Shown: piece after piece, positions 1 through 7,202 of the stretch | How the letters are laid out: each line of letters begins with the position of its first letter | Position numbering within the stretch: the first letter of the stretch is position 1 | Notes under the pieces: generated by a model | Told to the model about the DNA's origin: nothing | The model's input: only the letters and a program-made list of their open reading frames with translations | Database searches by the model: none | Program-made: the position numbers and the translations under genes | Source: Deltaproteobacteria bacterium | GTDB lineage: Bacteria; Myxococcota_A; UBA796; UBA9615 | Reading direction: 5' to 3' | DNA: 8,370 nt | Assembly: GCA_029261955.1 (NCBI GenBank) | Contig: JAJDAI010000656.1 | Span: 1-8,370, forward strand

Positions 1-1
1 C

Positions 2-1162
2 GCCGGGCTCGATGCAGAGACGGTGGCCACCGAGCGCGCCCGGCTCGATGAGGTCTGGAAGGCAGCCGACGAGGGGGCCCGAGCCGCGCGCGCGCCGCCG
101 GAACCCGATCCGGATCCCGAACCCCCGCCACCCGGCCCCGGGCAGCACCTGGACGCCGCCATGGCGGCGGTCTCCGCTCACGATTGGGCCATCGCCGACG
201 CCGAGCTCGACGCCGCCGCAGCGGCGGGGGCCGACCTGCAGACCGTCGAGCTCTACCGCGGCTACGCCGACAAGGGACGGAAGCAGGACTTCGCCGCTGG
301 TGCGCACTTCCGGAAGGCCGCGCGCGGTGAGAACAAGGCCCTCGCGAAGCAGGCGAGGGCCGAGCTGCGCCACACCAAGAAGCCGGTCTGGGCCGACGTC
401 TACGGCGAGGGCTTCGGCTGGGCGCGCCTGTGGCCCGAATCCCAGGTCTTCGACGACTTCGTCGGCAGCCTGCGTCTGCGCGGCTACCTGCACCCCTTCG
501 TGAACTTCGACTTCGACCCCTACCTCTTCTTCCAGATCAGCGGCGACGCGCGGTCCCGGCAGGACGGCGGGCGCCTGAGCCTCAACCAACCGCTGATCTA
601 CGCCGACAACGCCGCGATCGTCGGCGGTGGCCTGCTGCTGCGCTTCTGGGAGCGGCGGATCAGCCTCTGGGGCCAGGCCGGCGCGGCCTTCCCCTGGGTG
701 AAGCGCACGGGCGCCGACGCGGTTCAGCTCGACGCGCAAGCCGGTCTGGCCTTCAACTTCACGACGACCGACTGCTGGCCGACCTGGGGCACCCCCGCCT
801 ACCTGACGGCGACCTTCTGCGGCGAGTTCTACGGCGACGCCGTCTACCGGAACCGGCCCTACCACAACGTCTTCTTCACGGCCCGCGGGCGCTTCGCCCT
901 GCACTACCTGGTGACCGGCCCCGTGGTCTGGGGGCCGCTGGTCGAGGTGCGCTTCGGCAAGGACGCCATCAACGACTACTGGTCCAACCTCGTGGACGCG
1001 GGCGTGGCCTACCGCTGGCGGCTCATGGGCCCCCTCGGCATCGACGTGATGGTGGGCGTGCACGCAGGCAGCTACCTGGGCCTGTTCCGCGTCGACGACC
1101 TGCCCGACCCGCCGGGCTACGTGGATCTGCGGCTCAGCATCGCCGGCTACGCGGCCTTCTGA
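2..1162 (+). CDS. Coiled-coil/TPR-like protein with C-terminal outer-membrane beta-barrel domain (5' end outside window)
   Basis: The frame is open from base 2, and the residues before the first GTG (position 23) continue the same charged Ala/Leu/Glu heptad-like pattern, so the gene almost certainly starts upstream; no signal peptide is visible. Order seen: a charged helical stretch, a Pro-rich linker (bases about 90-150), an Ala-rich region with TPR-like helix pairs to about base 380, then roughly 250 residues rich in alternating aromatic and polar residues (for example LHPFVNFDFDPYLFF, GVAYRWRL) typical of beta-strands. The protein ends in Tyr-Ala-Ala-Phe; a terminal Phe is the usual recognition feature for outer-membrane barrel assembly. 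TPR helices followed by such a domain recall NfrA (phage N4 adsorption protein A) and the PgaA/PelB-type exporters. Assignment to the NfrA C-terminal family is from memory of its pattern and is tentative. Its stop lies 15 nt from the convergent pyrB stop. Confidence 0.6.
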   Translation, partial: AGLDAETVATERARLDEVWKAADEGARAARAPPEPDPDPEPPPPGPGQHLDAAMAAVSAHDWAIADAELDAAAAAGADLQTVELYRGYADKGRKQDFAAGAHFRKAARGENKALAKQARAELRHTKKPVWADVYGEGFGWARLWPESQVFDDFVGSLRLRGYLHPFVNFDFDPYLFFQISGDARSRQDGGRLSLNQPLIYADNAAIVGGGLLLRFWERRISLWGQAGAAFPWVKRTGADAVQLDAQAGLAFNFTTTDCWPTWGTPAYLTATFCGEFYGDAVYRNRPYHNVFFTARGRFALHYLVTGPVVWGPLVEVRFGKDAINDYWSNLVDAGVAYRWRLMGPLGIDVMVGVHAGSYLGLFRVDDLPDPPGYVDLRLSIAGYAAF

Positions 1163-1180
1163 GCGCCCCGGACGGGCTCA
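1160..1180. terminator. Possible bidirectional terminator hairpin joining two stop codons
   Basis: TGAGC (1160-1164) pairs with GCTCA (1176-1180), and two further C-G pairs follow after a one-base bulge. The hairpin contains the TGA of the upstream plus-strand gene and the complement of the pyrB TGA, so it is the whole space between two convergent genes. There is no T-tract on either side, so intrinsic termination is doubtful. Confidence 0.25.
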
Positions 1181-2362
1181 GCCGCCGAGGTTGTAGCGGT
1201 GCCGCTCGTTGAAGAAGCGGCTGTGCTTGCGGACGATGTCCGTGTCCTTCGCGAAGAGGTAGGCGATCAGCGCGGCGCGGACCCAGATGCCGTTGCGGGC
1301 CTGGCGGAAGTACATGGCGCGCGGATCGGTGTCGATGGAGGTGGGGATCTCCTCGTTCCGCGGGAAGGGGTGCAGGATCGGCGTGTACTCGCGCATCCGC
1401 GCCACGAGCTCCGGCGTCAGGTGCACGCCCGACAGGTCCGGCTCCTCGCCCGGCGCGACGCCCGTGTCCTTGTCCCACTCACGTTGGATGCGCGTCATGT
1501 AGAGCAGGTCGACGTCGTCGATGACGGCGTCGAGCCGGGTCTCCTCCCGCACCGTGACGTTGGCCTCGTGCAGGCGCTGGCGCAGGTCGTCCTGGATCCG
1601 GTAGCGGTCGTCGTCCGGGGAGACGAAGACCAGGGTCACGTTCTCGTAGAGCGACAGCAGGTTGGCGAGGGAGCGCACGGTGCGGCCGCGGCCCACGTCG
1701 CCGGCGAAGCAGTAGGTCTTGCCGTCCAGCCCCTCGTCGAAGCCTGGGTACTTGGCCTTGAGGTGCTCGAGCTTCTTGAAGGCCGAGGGCGTGCCCGAGC
1801 TGGTGATGTCGAAGGAGCGGCGGGCCGTGTAGATGTCGAGCAGGGCCTGCGTGGGGTGCTCGTCGGCGCCCGAGCCGCCGTTGATGATCGGCACCGAGCG
1901 CATCCCGCTCTCGCGCAGATCGTTCATCAGATACGCGCTCTCCTCGGCCAGCCGGGCCTTGGGGGAGCGCATGATGATGAGGTCGAAGTAGCTGCTGAAC
2001 ATCCGGATGGAGTCGTAGGTCGACTCGCCCTTGTACTCCGAGGACAGCGAGGGATCGCGGATCTCGTTGCAGTCCAGGCCGAGCATCTGGCTCGCGGCCA
2101 TGAAGGACAGGAAGGTCCGCGTCGACGGCTGCGTGAAGTACAGCATCGCGCGCCGGTTGTTGATGAGGCTGCCCAGGAACTCGCGGCCCTCGGGCAGGCG
2201 CGCCAGCTCGCGGACCTTCGTCGCCAGGTCGCAGACGTGATCGAGCAGATCGCGATCGAACTGCTTGCTGAAGATCACGTGGCTGAGCCGCCCGTCCCGC
2301 TGGAGGCTGGCGGCCTTCAGGCGCACCGGTGCAGCGAGTCTGTCTTCGTAGTCGTAGAGCAT
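1178..2362 (-). CDS. pyrB: Aspartate carbamoyltransferase, long form, catalytic chain
   Basis: Transfers the carbamoyl group from carbamoyl phosphate to L-aspartate, the committed step of pyrimidine synthesis, in the cytoplasm. The carbamoyl-phosphate motif STRTF is at residues 80-84, the mobile-loop lysine in SSEYKGES is K111, HPTQ is at 169-172, YMTRIQREW at 288-296 (family Y-x-TR-x-Q-x-ER) and HPFPR at 331-335. The closing YFRQARNGIWVRAAL matches the usual C-terminal helix. At 394 residues it is about 80 longer than the E. coli chain (311); extra length sits between HPTQ and the CFAGD strand (about 185-215), in the Asp-binding half, and at the C-terminus. The reading frame is open 32 codons further upstream, but those residues look non-coding and an AAGGA sits 7 nt before the ATG at 2362, which fixes the start. 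No pyrI regulatory chain gene is in the window, so an unregulated or differently assembled enzyme is likely (inference). Confidence 0.96.
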   Translation of the reverse strand: MLYDYEDRLAAPVRLKAASLQRDGRLSHVIFSKQFDRDLLDHVCDLATKVRELARLPEGREFLGSLINNRRAMLYFTQPSTRTFLSFMAASQMLGLDCNEIRDPSLSSEYKGESTYDSIRMFSSYFDLIIMRSPKARLAEESAYLMNDLRESGMRSVPIINGGSGADEHPTQALLDIYTARRSFDITSSGTPSAFKKLEHLKAKYPGFDEGLDGKTYCFAGDVGRGRTVRSLANLLSLYENVTLVFVSPDDDRYRIQDDLRQRLHEANVTVREETRLDAVIDDVDLLYMTRIQREWDKDTGVAPGEEPDLSGVHLTPELVARMREYTPILHPFPRNEEIPTSIDTDPRAMYFRQARNGIWVRAALIAYLFAKDTDIVRKHSRFFNERHRYNLGG

Positions 2363-2369
2363 CAGGCGA

Positions 2370-2374
2370 TCCTT
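2370..2374 (-). promoter_or_regulatory. Ribosome binding site of pyrB
   Basis: AAGGA on the minus strand, 7 nt before the ATG at 2362. It decides the start against an in-frame ATG at 2458, whose first codons fall in the intergenic hairpin and have no homology-like features. Confidence 0.75.
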
Positions 2375-2433
2375 CGGGCCGCGGGCAGCCGGCTGAAAGC
2401 GAAACGGACGGGATGTAGCACGAGGAAGGGCCA

Positions 2434-2465
2434 CCGGGAATGCGCCGCCACGGTGCATTTCCCGG
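2434..2465. promoter_or_regulatory. Imperfect hairpin between pyrC and pyrB
   Basis: CCGGGAATGC (2434-2443) is complementary to GCATTTCCCGG (2455-2465) with a single extra base, leaving an 11-nt loop. It begins 18 nt after the pyrC stop in transcription direction and lies about 70 nt before the pyrB start. No run of T follows it on the minus strand, so it is not a standard intrinsic terminator. It could be an RNA element limiting pyrC-pyrB read-through, an mRNA-stabilising processing site, or a dimeric protein-binding site. The remainder of the 120-nt gap shows no convincing promoter. Confidence 0.4.
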
Positions 2466-2482
2466 GGCGGAGCGACACGGCC

Positions 2483-3517
2483 TCAGCCCCCGAAGGACCA
2501 GCGCAGGGACTGGCCCGCGCGGTAGGGGTGCACGCGATCACCGCCGAGCGGGAGCGTGCGGGGGACCTCAGTCGGACGTTCCACCAGGGTGACGGTGCCC
2601 TCGTTGAGGGGCAGGCCGTAGAACGCGGGGCCGTGCAGGGATGCGAAGCCCTCCAGGCGGGCCAGGGCGCCGACGGAGTCGAAGGCCTCCGCGTAGAGCT
2701 CGAGCGCGGCGTGCGCCGTGAAGGACCCCGCGCAGCCGCACTCGGCCTCCTTGGCCTGCACCGCGTGCGGCGCCGAGTCGGTGCCCAGGAAGAAGCGCGG
2801 ATCGCCCGAGGTGGCGGCAGCGAGCAAGGCGGTCCGGTCCTCTTCGCGCTTGAGGATCGGCAGGCAGTACAGGTGCGGACGGATGCCGCCGGCCAGCATG
2901 GCGTTGCGGTTGGCCAGCAGGTGGTGCGCGGTGATGGTCGCGGCGAGCCGGTCGGGCCCTTGCGCGACGAAGCGCGCGGCCCGCGCCGTGGTGATGTGCT
3001 CGAGCACGACCTTGAGCTCGGGGTGGTTCTCCAGCAGGGGGGTCAGGACATCATCGAGGTAGGCGGACTCGCGGTCGAAGATGTCGATCCCGGGGTCCGT
3101 GACCTCGCCGTGCAGCAGCACGGGCAGGCCGACCTCCGCCATCGCGGCGAGCACCCCGTCGATGCGGGCGATGTCCGTCACGCCCGAAGCGGAGTTGGTC
3201 GTCGCGCCAGCCGGGTAGAGCTTGCAGGCGTGGATGAAGCCGCTGGCCTGCGCGCGGGCGATCTCCTCGGGGTCCGTGCGATCCGTCAGGTAGAGCGTCA
3301 TCAGGGGCTGGAAGGCCGAGCCGGCGGGCAGGACCGCGAGGATGCGATCGCGGTAGGCGGCGGCGGCGGGGACGTCGGTGACCGGCGGCTGCAGGTTCGG
3401 CATCACGATCGCGCGGCCGAACTGGCGCGCGGTGTGAGCGAGCACGTCCTGCAGGACCGCGCCGTCGCGCAGGTGCAGGTGCCAGTCGTCGGGGCGGCGG
3501 AGGGTGAGGCTGCGCAC
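2483..3517 (-). CDS. pyrC: Dihydroorotase, E. coli PyrC type
   Basis: Zinc amidohydrolase that cyclises N-carbamoyl-L-aspartate to dihydroorotate (third step of UMP synthesis). The 344 residues match the E. coli enzyme (348) along the whole length. Metal ligands visible: H13 and H15 in DWHLHLRD, K99 in CKLYPAGATTN (the lysine carboxylated to bridge the two metals), H136 in LLHGEV, H174 in LEHITT and D247 in LGTDSAPH. The substrate-binding RPHLYCLPILKR block is at about 213-224. The GTG at 3517 is chosen because RSLTLRRPDDWHLHLRDG aligns with the E. coli N-terminus and no ATG lies close by; it begins 5 nt after the pyrD stop, so translation is probably coupled. The frame stays open for about 2 kb further upstream through pyrD and the regulator gene, but that is GC-driven shadow and not part of the protein. 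Confidence 0.97.
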   Translation of the reverse strand: MRSLTLRRPDDWHLHLRDGAVLQDVLAHTARQFGRAIVMPNLQPPVTDVPAAAAYRDRILAVLPAGSAFQPLMTLYLTDRTDPEEIARAQASGFIHACKLYPAGATTNSASGVTDIARIDGVLAAMAEVGLPVLLHGEVTDPGIDIFDRESAYLDDVLTPLLENHPELKVVLEHITTARAARFVAQGPDRLAATITAHHLLANRNAMLAGGIRPHLYCLPILKREEDRTALLAAATSGDPRFFLGTDSAPHAVQAKEAECGCAGSFTAHAALELYAEAFDSVGALARLEGFASLHGPAFYGLPLNEGTVTLVERPTEVPRTLPLGGDRVHPYRAGQSLRWSFGG

Positions 3518-3522
3518 CGGTC

Positions 3523-4530
<1,008 letters not shown>

Positions 4531-4557
4531 GGGCTCCGCGGACGGTAGAGCGCGCGG

Positions 4558-4585
4558 AATGTACCAAAGATCGCCGACACCTCAA
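4558..4585 (-). promoter_or_regulatory. Probable promoter of the pyrD-pyrC(-pyrB) cluster
   Basis: On the minus strand a -35-like TTGAGG (4585-4580) and a -10-like TACATT (4563-4558) are separated by 16 nt; each matches the sigma-70 consensus at 4 of 6 positions. It would start transcription near 4550, giving a leader of about 20 nt. In such GC-rich DNA this AT-richer patch is notable. The leader is too short for an attenuator. Confidence 0.45.
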
Positions 4586-4608
4586 GGCCGTCTCTCCGGT
4601 CTCTGTTT

Positions 4609-4632
4609 TGTACGACACACTTGTGTGGTACA
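4609..4632. promoter_or_regulatory. Inverted-repeat operator, probably bound by the adjacent GntR-type regulator
   Basis: Arms TGTACGACACA (4609-4619) and TGTGTGGTACA (4622-4632) flank a CT centre; 10 of 11 positions pair. The inner part, ACACA-CT-TGTGT, is perfect. It ends 25 nt before the regulator ATG and about 24 bp upstream of the pyrD -35 box. A weak promoter-like pair, TTGTAC (4608-4613) and TACACA (4629-4634) 15 nt apart, lies on the plus strand inside the repeat, so bound protein would block the regulator operon. GntR proteins bind as dimers to such repeats and often control their own gene; identity of the binder is inferred. Confidence 0.65.
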
Positions 4633-4657
4633 CATTGGCCGCCGCCTGGGAGAAAGC

Positions 4658-5374
4658 ATGAGCGAACCGAACGCCGCAGCCCGAATCGAACGCCAGCTGG
4701 CCGAAGCCATTCTCCGGGGCGAACAGGCTCCCGGCAGCCGGCTGCCGCCGGTTCGTGAGCTCGCCCGGCTCTTCGACGTGAACCCGGCGACGGTGCAGAG
4801 GGCGGTGGCCCGGCTGGAGCGATCGGGGCTGGTGGAAGCGCACCGGGGCAGCGGCGTCGAGGTGCTCGATCCGATGGAGGCCGGCGACCTCTCGCTCCTT
4901 CCCATCTGGCTTCGCGTCTTGGAGGACCGCCCCGAGGCGGCGGCGAGCCTGCTGCGCGACTTCCTCGAGATCCGCCGGCTGATGGCGGTCCGCCTCATCG
5001 TGAGGCACCGGGCGCGCTTGCTGGCGCAGGCGGACGTGCTGGCCGAGGCGGCAGCGGCCCTGCTGGCGGCGCCGCGCGACGACGTCATGGCGATGGCCCG
5101 CGCGGACCTCGCCTTCGCCCGCTCCCTGCTGCGCGCCACGGGCAACGTCGCGGTGCTGGCGGTCTTGAACACGGTGGGGCGCGTTCTGGCGGAGGTGCCC
5201 GCGGTGGCCGAGGCGATGTACGCCGATCTGGACGAGAACCTGGCCTCGATGCAGCAAGTGGTCGGGGCGCTGGGCCAGGAGCCCGGGGTGATCGGCGCGA
5301 CGGTGGAGGAGGCCCTGGCCCGCGTCGACGCGCTGACGGTGTCGCGCTACCTCGATGGGCTGAGGGCGCGCTGA
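4658..5374 (+). CDS. GntR-family transcriptional regulator with FadR/FCD-like ligand domain
   Basis: A 238-residue dimeric repressor or activator. The winged helix-turn-helix covers residues about 8-70: RIERQLAEAILRGEQAPGSR, then LARLFDVNPATVQRAV as the recognition region and the wing LVEAHRGSGVEV. The all-helical C-terminal part (about 80-235) includes EIRRLMAVRLIV (104-115) and DLAFARSLLRATGNVAVL (150-167), the pattern of FCD/FadR domains. Most FCD proteins carry His in the DxxFH position and two more to bind a metal; here that position is A154 and the only His in the domain is H117, so a metal-dependent acid ligand is unlikely and a FadR-like acyl or other hydrophobic ligand is possible (inference). 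The ATG at 4658 is preferred over an open frame from 4529: GGAG lies 5 nt ahead and the family N-terminus begins here. Its stop overlaps the next ATG, so it is the first gene of the oxidase operon and probably its autoregulator. Confidence 0.9.
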   Translation: MSEPNAAARIERQLAEAILRGEQAPGSRLPPVRELARLFDVNPATVQRAVARLERSGLVEAHRGSGVEVLDPMEAGDLSLLPIWLRVLEDRPEAAASLLRDFLEIRRLMAVRLIVRHRARLLAQADVLAEAAAALLAAPRDDVMAMARADLAFARSLLRATGNVAVLAVLNTVGRVLAEVPAVAEAMYADLDENLASMQQVVGALGQEPGVIGATVEEALARVDALTVSRYLDGLRAR

Positions 5375-5715
5375 TGCGGACCTGGCGCACCGCGCTGCTG
5401 TCGGCCTGCCTGCCGGGCGGGCCGGGGCGGCCGGGGGTCGAGGAGCTGGACCTGGCTCCGTTCTGGGCCCTCTTCGACTCGACGGCGCCACCGCACCTGA
5501 GGCTCGGGCTGGGGCTGGGGGCCGGGGTGGTGGGGCTGCTCCCCCTGCTCCTGCTTCGGCCTCCCCTGCCCTGGCAATCGGCTGCCGCGCGCGATGCGAC
5601 GATCCGCAAGCTGGCCAGCTGGCCCGCGGTGGGGGAGCTGGTGGAGATCGGCAAGGTGGTGGCCTGCCTGGCGGTCTTTCACGATCCCGGCGTGCAGGCG
5701 GCGGTGCGCTCGTGA
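5374..5715 (+). CDS. Small protein resembling detached N-terminal/'subunit 3' domain of GMC oxidases
   Basis: 113 residues, starting at an ATG that shares one base with the regulator stop (TGATG) and has GAGGG 7 nt ahead; its own stop overlaps the GTG of the GMC gene. Residues 43-61 are a Leu/Gly/Val-rich hydrophobic stretch, either one membrane helix or a buried helix. The C-terminal pattern, RDATIRKLAS (73-82) followed by a helix and LAVFHDPGVQAAV (99-111), recalls the segment R-x-x-hL-x-x-L-x-x-S ... K-x-hh-hhxYYxDPxV that precedes the flavin domain in long-chain alcohol oxidase-type GMC proteins and in gluconate 2-dehydrogenase subunit 3. I infer that it is the partner subunit of the next protein, perhaps aiding membrane docking, maturation or electron transfer. 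No cofactor-binding residues are visible. The similarity is by pattern only and needs a profile search. Confidence 0.7.
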   Translation: MRTWRTALLSACLPGGPGRPGVEELDLAPFWALFDSTAPPHLRLGLGLGAGVVGLLPLLLLRPPLPWQSAAARDATIRKLASWPAVGELVEIGKVVACLAVFHDPGVQAAVRS

Positions 5716-7202
5716 CCTGGATCGACGGACAAAGCCTGCGCGAGCCGCTGGTGCTGGACGCCGACGTCGCGATCGTCGGCAGCGGACCGGCCGGATCGGC
5801 GGCGGCGCGGGAGCTGGCCCAGGCCGGCGCGCGGGTCGTGATCCTGGAGGCTGGCCCCTGGCTGCGCGGCGACGACTTCGAGCTGAGCGCCTTCGGGGCG
5901 ATGTCCGCCAGCTACCGCGGGGCGGGCGCGGCGGTCGTGCTCGGTGTGCCCCCGATGCCCCTGGTCCAGGGGCGGATGGTGGGCGGCAGCTCGCCCATCA
6001 ACGGGGCCATCTGCTGGCGCATGCCGCGGGACATCCACGACGAGTGGCTGGCGGCGGACCCCGTGCTCGGGGAATCGCTGGGTTGGGATGCCATCTCGGA
6101 GGCGACCGACGCCATCGAGCAGCGACTCGGGGTTGCGCCGACCTCGCCGGAGCTGGCGGGGCGCAAGAACCTGCTCATGGCGAAGGGGGCAGAGGCCCTG
6201 GGGCTGGAGCACCGCCCCATCCGTCGGAACGTGCGCGGGTGTGTGGGCTCGGGGCGCTGCATGCAGGGCTGCCCGAGCGGGGCGAAGCAGTCGGCGGATC
6301 GGACCCTGCTGGCCGACGCGCTGGAGGCGGGCGCGACGCTCGTGAGCTCCGCGGAGGTGCAGCAGATCACCCACTCGGCGGGCCGGGCGGTGGGGCTGGT
6401 TGCGCGGGCCGGCGCGCGGGTGACGGTGCGGGCCGACGCGGTCGTGCTCGCGGCCTCGGCCGTGCAGACGCCGGGGCTGCTGCTGGCCAACGGGATCGGC
6501 CAGGGGCCGGTGGGCCGCAACTTCCAGTGCCACCCGGGCGTCTCGATGGCGGGGCGCTTCGCGGAGCCCGTGCGCATGTGGGAGGGCGCGACCCAAGGGC
6601 ACGAGGTCACGGGGCTGCGGCGAGAGGGGCTGAAGTTCGAGGCCTTGGGCTTCGGCCCGGGGATCCTGGCGGCGCGGCTCCCCGGGATCGGGGGGGAGCT
6701 GGCGGCGGAGGTGGACCGGCTGGCTCACTGGGTCGACTGGGGGGTGGCGATCCGGGCGACGGCGCGCGGTCGAGTCCGGCGGCTCTTCGGGCGGACGGTC
6801 GTGCAGTTCACGCCCTCGCCCGAAGACGTGGGTCGCTTCCGGCGAGGCTTGCGGGTGCTCGGCGACATGCTGCTCGCGGCGGGCGCGGGGCTGCTGGCGC
6901 CTGGGGTTCGGGGCTTCGATCGAACCGTCGTGGATGGGCGGCGTCTGGCGGAGTTGGAGTCCCGGGGACCGCGGGGGGCCTCGGCCTACCTCGGCGCGAT
7001 CACGCACCTCTTCGGCACCTGCCGGATGGGCTCGGACGCGGCCTCGAGCGTCGTACGCCCCGACTTCCGCCACCACGCGATCGACCGCCTCTGGGTCGCC
7101 GATTCCAGTGTGTTTCCAACCAACCTGGGCGTGAACCCGCAGATCGCGATCATGGCGCTCGCCACGATCTGCGGCCGCCGCGTCCTGGAGTCCGAACGAT
7201 GA
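5712..7202 (+). CDS. GMC-family FAD-dependent oxidoreductase (long-chain alcohol/cholesterol oxidase-like)
   Basis: 496 residues. The FAD-binding fold opens with VAIVGSGPAGSAAARELAQAG (GxGxxG) and an ILEAG strand, followed by QGRMVGGSSPINGAICWRMP, the GMC signature near the flavin. The C-terminal domain has HLFGTCRMG with H432 and VADSSVFPTNLGVNPQIAIMALA with N475, the His/Asn active-site pair that abstracts a proton from the substrate hydroxyl while hydride goes to FAD. C177, C183 and C187 in GCVGSGRCMQGCPSGAK match the Cys-rich stretch typical of the long-chain alcohol oxidase and related branch. About 100 residues between (330-430) form the variable substrate domain. Start GTG at 5712 overlaps the previous stop and directly precedes the nucleotide-binding fold, so the usual N-terminal extension of this branch is absent and appears as the preceding gene. 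No signal peptide or Tat motif. Likely substrate: a hydrophobic alcohol or sterol (inference); electron acceptor unknown. Confidence 0.93.
   Translation: MTWIDGQSLREPLVLDADVAIVGSGPAGSAAARELAQAGARVVILEAGPWLRGDDFELSAFGAMSASYRGAGAAVVLGVPPMPLVQGRMVGGSSPINGAICWRMPRDIHDEWLAADPVLGESLGWDAISEATDAIEQRLGVAPTSPELAGRKNLLMAKGAEALGLEHRPIRRNVRGCVGSGRCMQGCPSGAKQSADRTLLADALEAGATLVSSAEVQQITHSAGRAVGLVARAGARVTVRADAVVLAASAVQTPGLLLANGIGQGPVGRNFQCHPGVSMAGRFAEPVRMWEGATQGHEVTGLRREGLKFEALGFGPGILAARLPGIGGELAAEVDRLAHWVDWGVAIRATARGRVRRLFGRTVVQFTPSPEDVGRFRRGLRVLGDMLLAAGAGLLAPGVRGFDRTVVDGRRLAELESRGPRGASAYLGAITHLFGTCRMGSDAASSVVRPDFRHHAIDRLWVADSSVFPTNLGVNPQIAIMALATICGRRVLESER

Noticed and set aside
2415..2434. Sigma-54-like TGGC...GC element before pyrB on the minus strand
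   Set aside because: The spacing between the GG and GC elements is one base too long and the -12 box is poor; nothing else suggests nitrogen control.
2363..2458. 32-residue N-terminal extension of PyrB from the ATG at 2458
   Set aside because: The start falls inside the intergenic hairpin, lacks a ribosome site and the residues do not resemble the family; a good ribosome site precedes the ATG at 2362.
5594..7198. A long plus-strand frame leading into the last operon gene
   Set aside because: Out of frame with the well-matched GMC gene and low-complexity Arg/Gly-rich; only the 188 residues from 7199 are supported.
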